From Atriophallophorus winterbourni (Eukaryota > Platyhelminthes > Trematoda > Plagiorchiida > Microphallidae): 64,000 nt of DNA. A model generated the notes under the pieces. It was not told the origin of the DNA. It was given only the letters and a program-made list of their open reading frames with translations, and made no database searches. Position 1 is the stretch's first letter. The number at the start of each line of letters is the position of its first letter. Location: contig JACCGJ010024175.1 in the NCBI GenBank assembly GCA_013407085.1, positions 1 to 64,000 on the forward strand, in the 5' to 3' direction. Positions 21,311 through 34,036 of the stretch are shown here, piece by piece. The position numbers were made by a program, and so were the translations under genes.

Positions 21311-21430
21311 AAAGACATTCAATCGCAATCTCAACATCCTCGGAGTTCCAGAGCTGACAGGCAATCCTGAGGCTAACGAGCGAGCTTAGCATGACTACAG
21401 GCAAGGAAGTTTTCTGGTTGATATTATTTT

Positions 21431-21870
21431 CGTTAAAATGGCTGTTGTCGTTGATACTTTCAGAATGTCTTTCTCAGCAAATTACAAAGGTAATGTGCCA
21501 CGTCCACTAAATACGAACTTCCTGATGAGTACCATGGTTGATACTGTACCTTCGAACTGGAAATGATGGAAACACAAAATCCCAAAAGGTGTAAACATTA
21601 ACGATTACAAAAATACTGATATAAATGCAGCCCACTCTGCATCAAATACTGTCCGGCTGGATGAAGCCCTATCAACTGAACCAAGAAATGAATCTTCAGC
21701 TGGGACACACAATCAGCAATCGAACGCAAAACCACCCCAAATGACTCCCGAGTGTGGACTGAAGCCAGATAATGAAATCCATTTTGGTCCAAAAGATAAT
21801 TCGATTTGCGCCTCTCAACCTGGAAAGAACAATATGCAACTTACCTTCTCAAAAAACAGATAATTACCGA
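21431..21870 (+). pseudogene. CR1 ORF1 fragment
   Basis: AVVVDTFRMSFSANYKG and VPRPLNTNFLMSTMVDTV match the end of ORF1 in the LINE at 14.7 kb. After a TGA the frame continues with KIPKGVNINDYKN and a hydrophilic stretch to about 21,860, probably the inter-ORF region. Confidence 0.7.
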
Positions 21871-21899
21871 CTCTTCCGGAGTCAGCGCGACAATTATGG

Positions 21900-22260
21900 T
21901 TGTCTACGATTATGTCATCACACGACACCATCCATCTTTACTTACCAATGTGTATTTTATTATGTGTCATAATTGTTTTATCGGGTATTATTTTACATGA
22001 AAACACAAAAAACAAAAAACAAAACAAAAAACCCAAAAAATCGCATGCAGTGAAACTACAAAAACAAACTGCTATATGGTGCATTTGCTTTTGCGTATTC
22101 CGCTTGCCCGCTTTCCAGCTTATCTGCTTTTCCTGCTTCATGTTGCTTGGCACTTTGTCTGGCTCCAGACTTGCGCTTCATGATGATGATGATGAGCAAC
22201 TTGTAATCCGCTTCGGACTCGACTTCGCTTCATACGAGCCGACGCGCGCATACCCATTTA
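21900..22260 (-). repeat. Interspersed repeat, inverted relative to 43.74-44.33 kb (empty site)
   Basis: The stretch 21,950-22,110 matches the reverse complement of 44,192-44,325, and 22,080-22,200 matches the reverse complement of 43,745-43,862. Here the two halves are contiguous. In the other copy about 330 bp containing a hammerhead SINE sit between them. Read on the minus strand, the start is a basic peptide like the one at 43,753. Confidence 0.75.
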
Positions 22261-22289
22261 CCACACAGAGCGATCGATAAATCTTTTCA

Positions 22290-22760
22290 CCCCGGCGTCA
22301 TGACCTTACGAGCAAAGCCCAGTAATGGGGGTCACGTGTGCCAAATTTGTAGAAAGGTGGTAGGTCACAAAACCCGACACGCTAGTTGCATTATTTGCCA
22401 CGATATGTGTGTGACGTTACCCTGACTGCTGATGCTATTACAATTATCAATAAAGACGGAATGCCTGGAGTTTGCTATATCTGTCATTTATGCAGAATTG
22501 AACCTAGAAACTGTACAAAGACGACTGCGAGCTCACAGACTGAAACTAATATGGGAATGTTGAATTTAGAAGACAGCATACACAGAATTGAATGTTTGTT
22601 AAATGACTTATTAATTAGCAAACTGAAGCCTAGACTTGAGCGTGCAGATCGTGTTTCATCTCCGGTTCTAGGAAGGCAGAATGGCAAAAAATGCGTTGAT
22701 CAACATATGAGACACCCGATCTTTAAATTCAGAACAACTGAGCTGATCCCATAATCCGCG
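22290..22760 (+). pseudogene. CR1 ORF1 N-terminal (PHD-like) fragment
   Basis: HVCQICRKVVGHKTRHASC then IICHDMC, followed by NKDGMPGVCYICHLC. These are paired CxxC motifs with an intervening His, the PHD-like zinc module at the start of CR1 ORF1. A coiled stretch (LEDSIHRIECLLNDLL) follows. It stops shortly before the integrase array. Confidence 0.7.
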
Positions 22761-25700
22761 TGCTTTATAGAGGTCTGAAACAAATTCAACACAATCCGCG
22801 AATCTAAAGCGAGCCGTTAAACAACCAACTGATCCCAAAACAGTTAATGCTTTGGAGAAACGAAATAGCATTTCCACCAATCGTAAGGCACACACTTGGA
22901 GTGTGCTGTTCATTCCGATCCTAATAGATGCACTGAGAATTCAACACTTGTTATTCTTGGAATTCGTTCTACCCTCAAAGAAGACATGCAATGCTGAGCG
23001 TCAGAGTTGGTTTGTGGCACTAATTTGTGTCTATCTGGTGAACTCGCTATGCATTGCCAGTCATTGTCTTCTATGTCAGATAACTTTACACTCTTGCGAT
23101 CGTTCATGTCAAAGTTGGATTTGGCAACTCCTCAACAGCGCCATGTCCACCCACAGAATTCACCTCATCGCGATACGTGCGATTTGTTTTTGTGTGACGT
23201 GTGTCCCTTTGTAAACCACTCCAACCATCCTATCATAGACCACGCAGAGCTATTAAGCGTAAACACAAACACATCATTTTGAGTATGAATGGTCGACGCC
23301 TCACGGTTTCTATCGATCGTCAAAAACCAGCTTTCGTTGAGCTTGAGCCACTAACTCCATCAAGCGTCATTAACCCTAAATCAAAACCGCTGTGTAATCC
23401 CCATGTGCCTAACACGTCCCTCGTTCATCCCAATCCTCCAGTCCCTTCCAGCTCCGTTCAAACTCGGACCGGTAGACAAGTGCGTTGGCCCAAACGTCGA
23501 AAGCGCAAAATATCTCGACTTACAATCACACCTAACATCCACTCTGGGCATTCAAACGGTTAATTCTCTCATGTGCATCTTGACCTCGTCGGTTAATGAC
23601 ATCATCGAACGGATATTCATTCATCCTAACGGCGATCGATCGCTTTACAAGATGGTCGATTGCTGTTCCGATCAAAGACCACGTACTGAGTCTGTAACAG
23701 GCGTCTTTGTCGAACACTAGATTGCCTATTTTGGCACACTATTTATCATCGCATCCCAACCTGGCGCTCAGTTTCAATCGACATTGTTCCGAGATTTGAC
23801 TCTACACCTTAGCTGTCAGCACATACGAACCACCGCCTACCACCCGAACGTGAATGGATTAGTTGATGGCGCCCCACCGGCAGCTCAAAGCCGCTTTTGC
23901 TGGTCATTCCGATCCTAATAGATGCACTAAGAATTTACCACTTGTTATTCTTGGAATTCGTTCTACCATCAAAGAAGACAATGCAATGCTCAGCGGCAGA
24001 GTTAGTTTGTGGCACTACTTTGTGTCTATCCAGGTGAACTCGATGTGCATTGCCAGTCATTGTCTTCTATGTCAGATTACATTACTCTCTTGCGATCGTT
24101 TATGTCGAAGTCGGATTTTGCGACTCCTCAACAGCGCCATGTCCACCCACAGAATTCACCTCATCGCGATACGTGCGATTTGTTTTTGTGTGACGTGTGT
24201 CCCTTTGTAAACCACTCCAACCATCCTATCATAGACCACGCAGAGCTATTAAGCGTAAACACAAACACATCATTGTGAGTATGAATGGTCGACGCTACAC
24301 GGTTTCTATCGATCGTCTAAAACCAGCTTTCGTTGAGCTTGAGCCACTAACTGCATCAAGCGTCATTAACCCTAAATCAAAACCGCTGTGTAATCCCCAT
24401 GTGCCTAACACGTCCCTTGTTCATCCCAATCCTCCAGTCCCTTCCAGCTCCGTTCAAACTCGGACCGGTAGACAAGTGCGTTGGCCCAAACGACGAAAGC
24501 GCAAAATATCTCGACACACAATCACACCTAACATCCACTCTGGGCATTCAAACGGTTAATTCTCTCATGTGCATCTTGACCTCGTCGGTTAATGACATCA
24601 TCGAACGGATATTCATTCATCCAAACGGCGATCGATCGCTTTACAAGATGGTCGATTGCTGTTCCGATCAAAGACCACGTACTGAGTCTGTAACGGGCGT
24701 CTTTGTCGAACACTAGATTGCCTATTTTGGCACACTATTTATCATCGCATCCCAACCTGGCGCTCAGTTTCAATCGACATTGTTCCGAGATTTGACTCTA
24801 CACATTAGCTGTCAGCACATACGAACCACCGCCTACCACCCGAACGTGAATGGGTTAGTTGATGGCGCCCCACCGGCAGCTCAAAGCCGCTTTATCTGGT
24901 CATTCCGATCCTAATAGATGCACTAAGAATTTACCACTTGGTATTCTTGGAATTCGTTCTACCATCAAAGAAGACATGCAATGCTCAGCGGCAGAGTTAG
25001 TTTGGGGCACTACTCTGTGTCTATCCGGTGAACTCGATGTGCATTGCCAGTCATTGTCTTCTATGTCAGATTACATTACTCTCTTGCGATCGTTTATGTC
25101 GAAGTCGGATTTTGCGACTTCTCAACAGCGCCATGTCCACCCACAGAATTCACCTCATCGCGATACGTGCGATTTGCTTTTGTGTGACGTGTGTCTCTTT
25201 GTAAACCACTCCAACCATCCTATCATAGACCACGCAGAGCTTTTAAGCGTAAACACAAACACATCATTTTGAGTATGAAAGGTCGACGCTAAACGGTTTC
25301 TATCGATCGTCTGAAACCAGCTTTCGTTGATCTAAAGCCACCAACTCCATCAAGCGTCATTAACCCAAAATCAAAACCGCTGTGTAATCCCCATGTGCCT
25401 AACAAGTCCCTCGTTAATCCCTATCCTCCAGTCCCTTCCAGCTCCGTTCAAACTCGGAACGGTAGACAAGTGCGTTGGCCCAAACGTCGAAAGCGCAAAA
25501 TATCTAGAATTACAATCACACCTAACATCCACTCTGGGCATTCAAACGGTTAATTCTCTCATGTGCATCTTGACCTCGTCGGTTAATGACATCATCGAAC
25601 GGATATTCATTCATCCTAACGACGATCGATCGCTTTACAAGATGGTCGATTGCTGTTCCGATCAAAGACCACGTACTGAGTCTGTAACAGGCGTCTTTGT

Positions 25701-28700
25701 CGAACACTAGATTGCCTATTTTGGCACAATATTTATCATCGCATCCCAACCTAGCGCTCAGTTTCAATCGACATTGTTCCGAGATTTGACTCTACACATT
25801 AGCTGTCAGCACATACGAACCACCGCCTACCACCCGAACGTGAATGAATTAGTTGACGGCGCCCCACCGGCAGCTCAAAGCCGCTTTTGCTGGTCATTCC
25901 GATCCTAATAGATGCACTAAGAATTTACCACTTGTTATTCTTGGAATTCGTTCTACCATCAAAGAAGACATGCAGTGCTCAGCGGCAGAGTTAGTTTGTG
26001 GCACTACTTTGTGTCTATCCGGTGAACTCGATGTGCATTGCCAGTCATTGTCTTCTATGTCAAATTACATTACTCTCTTGCGATCGTTTATGCCGAAGTC
26101 GGATTTTGCGACTCCTCAACAGCGCCATGTCCACCCACAGGATTCACCTCATCGCGATACGTGCGATTTGTTTTTGTGTGACGTGTGTCCCTTTGTAAGC
26201 CACTCCAACCATCCTATCATAGACCACGCAGAGCTATTAAGCGTAAACACAAACACATCATTTTGAGTATGAATGGTCGACGCTACACGGTTTCTATCGA
26301 TCGTCTAAAACCAGCTTTCGTTGAGCTTAAGCCAATAAATCCATCAAGCGTCATTAACCCTAAATCAAAACCGCTGTGTAATATCCATGTGCCTAACACA
26401 TCTCTTGTTCATCTCAATCCTCCAATCCCTTTCAGCTCCGTTCAAACTCGGAACGGTAGACAAGTGCGTTGGCACAAACGTCGAAAGCGCAAAATATCTC
26501 GACTTACAATCACACCTAACATCCACTCTGGGCATTCGAGCGGTTAATTCTCTCATGTGCATCTTGACCTCGTCGGTTGATGACATCATCGAACAGATAT
26601 TCATTCATCCTAACGGCGATCGATCGCTTTACAAGATGGTCGATTGCTGTTCCGATTAAAGACCACGTACTGAGTCTGTAACAGGCGTCTTTGTCGAACA
26701 CTAGATTGCCTATTTTCGCACACTATTTATCATCGCATCCCAACCTGGCGCTCAGTTTCAATCGACATTGTTCCGAGATGTGACTTTACACCTTCGCTGT
26801 CAGCACATACGAACCACCGCCTACCACCCGAACGTGAATGGATTAGTTGATGGCGCCCCACCGGCAGCTCAAAGCGCTTTTGCTGGTCATTCCGATCCTA
26901 ATAGATGCACTAAGAATTTACCACTTGTTATTCTTGGAATTCGTTCTACCATCCAAGAAGACATGCAATGCTCAGCGGCAGAGTTAGTTTGTGGCACTAC
27001 TTTGTGTCTATCCGGTGAACTCGATGTGCATTGTCAGTCATTGTCTTCTATGTCAGATTACATTACTCTCTTGCGATCGTTTATGTCGAAGTCGGATTTT
27101 GCGACTCCTCAACAGCGCCATTTCCACCCACAGAATTCACCTCATCGCGATACGTGCGATTTGCTTTTGTGTGACGTGTGTCTCTTTGTAAACCACTCCA
27201 ACCATCCTATCATAGACCACGCAGAGCTATTAAGCGTAAACACAAACACATCATTTTGAGTATGAATGTTTGACGCTACACGGTTTCTATCGATCGTCTA
27301 AAACCAGCTTTCGTTGAGCTTGAGCCACTAACTCCATCAAGCGTCATTAACTCTAAATTAAAACCGCTGTGTAATCCCCATGTGCCTCACACGTCCCTCG
27401 TTCATCCCAATCCTCCAGTCCCTTCCAGCTCCGTTCAAACTCGGACCGGTAGACAAGTGCGTTGGCCCAAACGTCGAAAGCGCAAAATATCTCGACTTAC
27501 AATCACACCTAACATCTACTCTGGGCATTCAAACGGTTAATTCTCTCATGTGCATCTTGACCTCGTCGGTTAATGACATCATCGAACGGATATTCATTCA
27601 TCCTAACGGCGATCGATCGCTTTACAAGATGGTCGTTTGCTGTTCCGATCAAAGACCACGTACTGAGTCTGTAACAGGCGTCTTTGTCGAACACTAGATT
27701 GCCTATTTTGGCACACTATTTATCATCGCATCCCAACCTGGCGCTCAGTTTCAATCGACATTGTTCCGAGATTTGACTCTACACCTTAGCTGTCAGCACA
27801 TACGAACCACCGCCTACCACCCGAACGTGAATGGATTAGTTGATGGCGCCCCACCGGCAGCTCAAAGCCGCTTTTGCTGGTCATTCCGATCCTAATAGAT
27901 GCACTAAGAATTTACCACTTGTTATTCTTGGAATTCGTTCTACCATCAAAGAAGACATGCAATGCTCAGCGGCAGAGTTAGTTTGTGGCACTACTTTGTG
28001 TCTATCCGGTGAACTCGATGTGCATTGCCAGTCATTGTCTTCTATGTCAGATTACATTACTCTCTTGCGATCGTTTATGTCGAAGTCGGATTTTGCGACT
28101 CCTCAACAGCGCCATGTCCACCCACAGGATTCACCTCATCGCGATACGTGCGATTTGTTTTTGTGTGACGTGTGTCCCTTTGTAAACCACTCCAACCATC
28201 CTATCATAGACCACGCAGAGCTATTAAGCGTAAACACAAACACATCATTTTGAGTATGAATGGTCGACGCTACACGGTTTCTATCGATCGTCTAAAACCA
28301 GCTTTCGTTGAGCTTGAGCCACTAACTCCATCAAGCGTCATTAACCCTAAATCAAAACCGCTGTGTAATCCCCATGTGCCTAACACGTCCCTCGTTCATC
28401 CCAATCCTCCAGTCCCTTCCAGCTCCGTTCAAACTCGGACCGGTAGACAAGTGCGTTGGCCCAAACGTCGAAAGCGCAAAATATCTCGACTTACAATCAC
28501 ACCTAACATCCACTCTGGGCATTCAAACGGTTAATTCTCTCATGTGCATCCTGACCTCGTCGGTTAATGACATCATCGAACGGATATTCATTCATCCTAA
28601 CGGCGATCGATCGCTTTACAAGATGGTCGATTGCTGTTCCGATCAAAGACCACGTACTGAGTCTGTAACAGGCGTCTTTGTCGAACACTAGATTGCCTAT

Positions 28701-28833
28701 TTTGGCACACTATTTATCATCGCATCCCAACCTGGCGCTCAGTTTCAATCGACATTGTTCCGAGATTTGACTCTACACCTTAGCTGTCAGCACATACGAA
28801 CCACCGCCTACCACCCGAACGTGAATGGATTAG

Positions 28834-29247
28834 TTGATGGCGCCCCACCGGCAGCTCAAAGCCGCTTTTGCTGGTCATTCCGATCCTAATAGATGCACTA
28901 AGAATTTACCACTTGTTATTCTTGGAATTCGTTCTACCATCAAAGAAGACATGCAATGCTCAGCGGCAGAGTTAGTTTGTGGCACTACTTTGTGTCTATC
29001 CGGTGAACTCGATGTGCATTGCCAGTCATTGTCTTCTATGTCAGATTACATTACTCTCTTGCGATCGTTTATGTCGAAGTCGGATTTTGCGACTCCTCAA
29101 CAGCGCCATGTCCACCCACAGGATTCACCTCATCGCGATACGTGCGATTTGTTTTTGTGTGACGTGTGTCCCTTTGTAAACCACTCCAACCATCCTATCA
29201 TAGACCACGCAGAGCTATTAAGCGTAAACACAAACACATCATTTTGA
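28834..29247 (+). pseudogene. Integrase C-terminal region in a typical array unit
   Basis: Representative of all units. The 137-residue frame begins APHRQLKAAFAGHSDPNR and continues with NLPLVILGIRSTIKEDM, CSAAELVCGTTLCLSGEL and FATPQQRHVHPQ. This is the region of Ty3/gypsy integrase that follows the catalytic core, and similar blocks are found in trematode gypsy elements. Downstream, another frame has NGRRYTVSIDRLKPAFVEL (the C-terminal beta domain). The two parts are out of frame in every unit except the one at 31,778. Confidence 0.88.
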
Positions 29248-29439
29248 GTATGAATGGTCGACGCTACACGGTTTCTATCGATCGTCTAAAACCAGCTTTC
29301 GTTGAGCTTGAGCCACTAACTCCATCAAGCGTCATTAACCCTAAATCAAAACCGCTGTGTAATCCCCATGTGCCTAACACGTCCCTCGTTCATCCCAATC
29401 CTCCAGTCCCTTCCAGCTCCGTTCAAACTCGGACCGGTA

Positions 29440-29833
29440 GACAAGTGCGTTGGCCCAAACGTCGAAAGCGCAAAATATCTCGACTTACAATCACACCTAA
29501 CATCCACTCTGGGCATTCAAGCGGTTAATTCTCTCATGTGCATCCCGACCTCGTCGGTTAATGACATCATCGAACGGATATTCATTCATCCTAACGGCGA
29601 TCGATCGCTTTACAAGATGGTCGATTGCTGTTCCGATCAAAGACCACGTACTGAGTCTGTAACAGGCGTCTTTGTCGAACACTAGATTGCCTATTTTGGC
29701 ACACTATTTATCATCGCATCCCAACCTGGCGCTCAGTTTCAATCGACATTGTTCCGAGATTTGACTCTACACCTTAGCTGTCAGCACATACGAACCACCG
29801 CCTACCACCCGAACGTGAATGGATTAGTTGATG
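29440..29833 (+). pseudogene. Integrase core in a typical array unit
   Basis: After the junction the unit gives QSHLTSTLGIQ and IIERIFIHPNGDRSLYKMVD. A TAG follows the VEH near 29,685, then IAYFGTLFIIASQPGAQFQS and RTTAYHPNVNGLVDG. These are the landmarks of the DDE integrase core. The second catalytic Asp (normally in a DxG motif before AQFQS) reads QPG, and the glutamate after NGLV is Asp. The lesions are the same in most units, so the array grew from an already dead copy. Confidence 0.82.
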
Positions 29834-31777
29834 GCGCCCCACCGGCAGCTCAAAGCCGCTTTTGCTGGTCATTCCGATCCTAATAGATGCACTAAGAATT
29901 TACCACTTGTTATTCTTGGAATTCGTTCTACCATCAAAGAAGACATGCAATGCTCAGCGGCAGAGTTAGTTTGTGGCACTACTTTGTGTCTATCCGGTGA
30001 ACTCGATGTGCATTGCCAGTCATTGTCTTCTATGTCAGATTACATTACTCTCTTGCGATCGTTTATGTCGAAGTCGGATTTTGCGACTCCTCAACAGCGC
30101 CATGTCCACCCACAGAATTCACCTCATCGCGATACGTGCGATTTGTTTTTGTGTGACGTGTGTCTCTTTGTAAACCACTCCAACCATCCTATCATAGACC
30201 ACGCAGAGCTATTAAGCGTAAACACAAACACATCATTTTGAGTATGAATGGTCGACGCTACACGGTTTCTATCGATCGTCTAAAACCAGCTTTCGTTGAG
30301 CTTGAGCCACTAACTCCATCAAGCGTCATTAACCCTAAATCAAAACCGCTGTGTAATCCCCATGTGCCTAACACGTCCCTCGTTCATCCCAATCCTCCAG
30401 TCCCTTCCAGCTCCGTTCAAACTCGGACCGGTAGACAAGTGCGTTGGCCCAAACGTCGAAAGCGCAAAATATCTCGACTTACAATCACACCTAACATCCA
30501 CTCTGGGCATTCAAACGGTTAATTCTCTCATGTGCATCTTGACCTCGTCGGTTAATGACATCATCGAACGGATATTCATTCATCCTAACGGCGATCGATC
30601 GCTTTACAAGATGGTCGATTGCTGTTCCGATCAAAGACCACGTACTGAGTCTGTAACAGGCGTCTTTGTCGAACACTAGATTGCCTATTTTGGCACACTA
30701 TTTATCATCGCATCCCAACCTGGCGCTCAGTTTCAATCGACATTGTTCCGAGATTTGACTATACACCTTAGCTGTCAGCACATACGAACCACCGCCTACC
30801 ACCCGAACGTGAATGGATTAGTTGATGGCGCCCCACCGGCAGCTCAAAGCCGCTTTTGCTGGTCATTCCGATCCTAATAGATGCACTAAGAATTTACCAC
30901 TTGTTATTCTTGGAATTCGTTCTACCATCAAAGAAGACATGCAATGCTCAGCGGCAGAGTTAGTTTGTGGCACTACTTTGTGTCTATCCGGTGAACTCGA
31001 TGTGCATTGCAGTCATTGTCTTCTATGTCAGATTACATTACTCTCTTGCGATCGTTTATGTCGAAGTCGGATTTTGCGACTCCTCAACAGCGCCATGTCC
31101 ACCCACAGAATTCACCTCATCGCGATACGTGCGATTTGTTTTTGTGTGACGTGTGTCCCTTTGTAAACCACTCCAACCATCCTATCATAGACCACGCAGA
31201 GCTATTAAGCGTAAACACAAACACATCATTTTGAGTATGAATGGTCGACGCTACACGGTTTCTATCGATCGTCTAAAACCAGCTTTCGTTGAGCTTGAGC
31301 CACTAACTCCATCAAGCGTCATTAACCCTAAATCAAAACCGCTGTGTAATCCCCATGTGCTTAACACGTCCCTCGTTCATCCCAAATCCTCCAGTCCCTT
31401 CCAGCTCCGTTCAAACTCGGACCGGTAGACAAGTGCGTTGGCCCAAACGTCGAAAGCGCAAAATATCTCGACTTACAATCACACCTAACATCCACTCTGG
31501 GCATTCAAACGGTTAATTCTCTCATGTGCATCTTGACCTCGTCGGTTAATGACATCATCGAACGGATATTCATTCATCCTAACGGCGATCGATCGCTTTA
31601 CAAGATGGTCGATTGCTGTTCCGATCAAAGACCACGTACTGAGTCTGTAACAGGCGTCTTTGTCGAACACTAGATTGCCTATTTTGGCACACTATTTATC
31701 ATCGCATCCCAATCTGGCGCTCAGTTTCAATCGACATTGTTCCGAGATTTGAATCTACACCTACATAAATGGATTAG

Positions 31778-32189
31778 TTGATGGCGCCCCACCGGCAGCT
31801 CAAAGCCGCTTTTGCTGGTCATTCCGATCCTAATAGATGCACTAAGAATTTACCACTTGTTATTCTTGGAATTCGTTCTACCATCAAAGAAGACATGCAA
31901 TGCTCAGCGGCAGAGTTAGTTTGTGGCACTACTTTGTGTCTATCCGGTGAACTCGATGTGCATTGCCAGTCATTGTCTTCTATGTCAGATTACATTACTC
32001 TCTTGCGATCGTTTATGTCGAAGTTGGATTTTGCGACTCCTCAACAGCGCCATGTCCACCCACAGAATTCACCTCATCGCGATACGTGCGATTTGGTTTT
32101 TGTGCGACGTGTGATCCCATGTAAACCACTCCAACCATCCTATCATAGACCACGCAGAGCTATTCAAGCGTAAACACAAACACGTCATT
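31778..32189 (+). pseudogene. Array unit with the older integrase frame
   Basis: This unit differs by small indels near 32,096-32,115, so its frame runs on as DLVFVRRVIPCKPLQPSYHR without the slip seen in other units. It is preceded by a deletion of about 38 bp that removes the TTAYHP block. It lies next to the diverged right edge, so it probably branches near the base of the array. Confidence 0.7.
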
Positions 32190-33186
32190 TTGAGTATGAA
32201 TGGTCGACGCCTCACGGTTTCTATCGATCGTCTAAAACCAGCTTTCGTTGAGCTTAAGCCACCAACTCCATCAAACGTCATTAACCCTAAATCAAAACCG
32301 CTGGGTAATCCTCATGTGCCTAACACGTCCCTCGTTCATCCCAATCCTCAGTCCCTTCCAGCTCCGTTCAAACTCGGACCGGTAGACAAGTGCGTTGGCC
32401 CAAACGTCGAAAGCGCAAAATATCTCGACTTACAATCACACCTAACATCCACTCTGGGCATTCAAACGGTTAATTCTCTCATGTGCATCTTGACCTCGTC
32501 GGTTAATGACATCAACGAACGGATATTCATTCATCCTAACGGCGATCGATCGCTTTACAAGATGGTCGATTGCTGTTCCGATCAAAGACCACGTACTGAG
32601 TCTGTAACAGGCGTCTTTTTCGAACACTAGATTGCCTATTTTGGCACACTATTTATCATCGCATCCCAACCTGGCGCTCAGTTTCAATCGACATTGTTCC
32701 GAGATGTGACTCTACACCTTAGCTGTCAGCACATACGAACCACCGCCTACCACCCGAACGTGAATGGATTAGTTGATGGCGCCCCACCGGCAGCTCAAAG
32801 CCGCTTTTGCTGGTCATTCCGATCCTATTAGATGCACTGAGAATTTACCACTTGTTATTCTTGGAGTTCGTTCTACCATCAAAGAAGACATGCAATGCTC
32901 AGCGGCAGAGTTAGTTTGTGGCACTACTTTGTGTCTATCCGGTGAACTCGATGTGCATTGCCAGTCATTGTCTTCTATGTCAGATTACATTACTCTCTTG
33001 CGATCGTTTATGTCGAAGTCGGATTTTGCGACTCCTCAACAGCGCCATGTCCACCCACAGAATTCACCTCATCGCGATACGTGCGATTTGTTTTTGTGTG
33101 ACGTGTGTCCCTTTGTAAACCACTCCAACCATCCTATCATAGACCACGCAGAGCTATTAAGCGTAAACACAAACACATCATTTTGA

Positions 33187-33425
33187 GTATGATTGATCGA
33201 CGCCTCACGGATTATATCGATCGTATATAACAAGCTTTCGTTGAGCCTATTCCGCCAAATCTATCAAGCCTCATCACCCCTCAATCACAACCGCCGTGTA
33301 ATCCTCATGTGCCTACCATCTGCCTCGTTCATCCCAATCCTCTAGTCCCTTCCAGCCCTGTTTAAACTCGCACCGGTAGACATATGCATTGTCCTCAACG
33401 TCTTTCTGACTATGTGACCTCATAG
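33187..33425 (+). pseudogene. Natural 3' end of gypsy pol
   Basis: Right-most, diverged copy of the integrase C-terminal domain. After the RTGR block it continues past the array junction (about 33,397-33,402) with QRLSDYV and a stop near 33,422. This is the ordinary way such pol genes end, and it shows that the array lies inside the 3' part of one original element. Confidence 0.75.
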
Positions 33426-33469
33426 ACATTTCGTGCGTATGTTATTCTTACGTTAAGCCTAACTATCGC

Positions 33470-33484
33470 TCTGGTGGGAATTAT
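33470..33484 (+). other. Possible polypurine tract
   Basis: GGTGGGAA just upstream of the LTR start at 33,485 is where plus-strand priming would occur in an LTR element. It is short and interrupted. Confidence 0.4.
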
Positions 33485-34036
33485 TGTAGTGAACTACTTT
33501 CACTTTGTATCTTTCTATTTTTTACGTGAACGTTTTGCCTTTTTTGGTTATTCGTCTATTGGCCTTGCATGAAACGTTCGAATTATTGTTTGTAAATTAG
33601 ACATTTTGGCGGATTTCGAACTCTCGTACTTTGTCTTTTTCCGTGGTTGCGAAGTTTGTGTGCGTTACTTTGTGCCGGAATTGTGATTATCGGATCATCC
33701 TACATTTTAGAGAACTCTGGACCTTTGTTTGCATCTCTTAGATTTTCCCGTGTAGATTATCTAGCTATCGTTTGAGTTCACAGGATCTTTAGTTGGACAT
33801 TTGCTCGTTTGGTCTTTTAGAGAGTTCATTCCATTTTGGCTTCTATTTTGTGTTGTGCAGTCTTATTTTTGTTCCACTACACAATCAGCGCATGTGGAGC
33901 AGCGCTGAAGTCCCAAAAGATCCCAACGTTTACTAAGACCAGCTAAAACATTGCAATTACAACAGAATAAACGATCGTACGAAACTTTATCGGTAAGTTA
34001 CGTATACCCCAGCAACAAACCTCCCTTTCCACTACA
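33485..34036 (+). mobile_element. Ty3/gypsy LTR (3' LTR of the element behind the array)
   Basis: Begins TGTAGTG and ends CACTACA, a perfect 7-bp inverted pair with the usual TG...CA ends, 552 bp apart. It lies about 60 bp after the pol stop. An AATAAA-type signal occurs inside (about 33,967). The 5' LTR and the rest of the element (gag, protease, RT) are not in the window, so the target-site duplication cannot be checked. Confidence 0.7.

Larger units (their letters stand above)
22903..33402 (+). repeat. Satellite-like array of 994-bp units derived from Ty3/gypsy integrase
   Basis: Head-to-tail array. The word GGCGCCCCACCGGCAG marks unit starts at about 23,863, 24,859, 25,853, 26,847, 27,840, 28,834, 29,828, 30,822, 31,778 and 32,773. 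The spacing is 993-996 except one of 956. A partial unit precedes the first, entering at 22,903. Each unit runs from the integrase C-terminal region to the pol end and then, across a junction at an AACGTC word, back to the start of the integrase core. Units from about 27.8 to 31.7 kb are almost identical; the outer ones are more diverged. All carry stops and frameshifts. The last unit passes into the natural pol end and an LTR. Confidence 0.95.

Noticed and set aside
24528..24713. Minus-strand 61-residue frame repeated in every array unit (MFDKDA.YRLSTW...)
   Set aside because: It is conserved only because the units are copies of each other, and it is antisense to the integrase core.
22903..33402. 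CRISPR-like or other regular repeat-spacer array
   Set aside because: The 994-bp units are contiguous and coding-derived, with no short repeats separated by unique spacers; the window is eukaryotic.
33187..34036. Intact LTR retrotransposon
   Set aside because: There is only one LTR, no gag, protease or RT, and a dead integrase.
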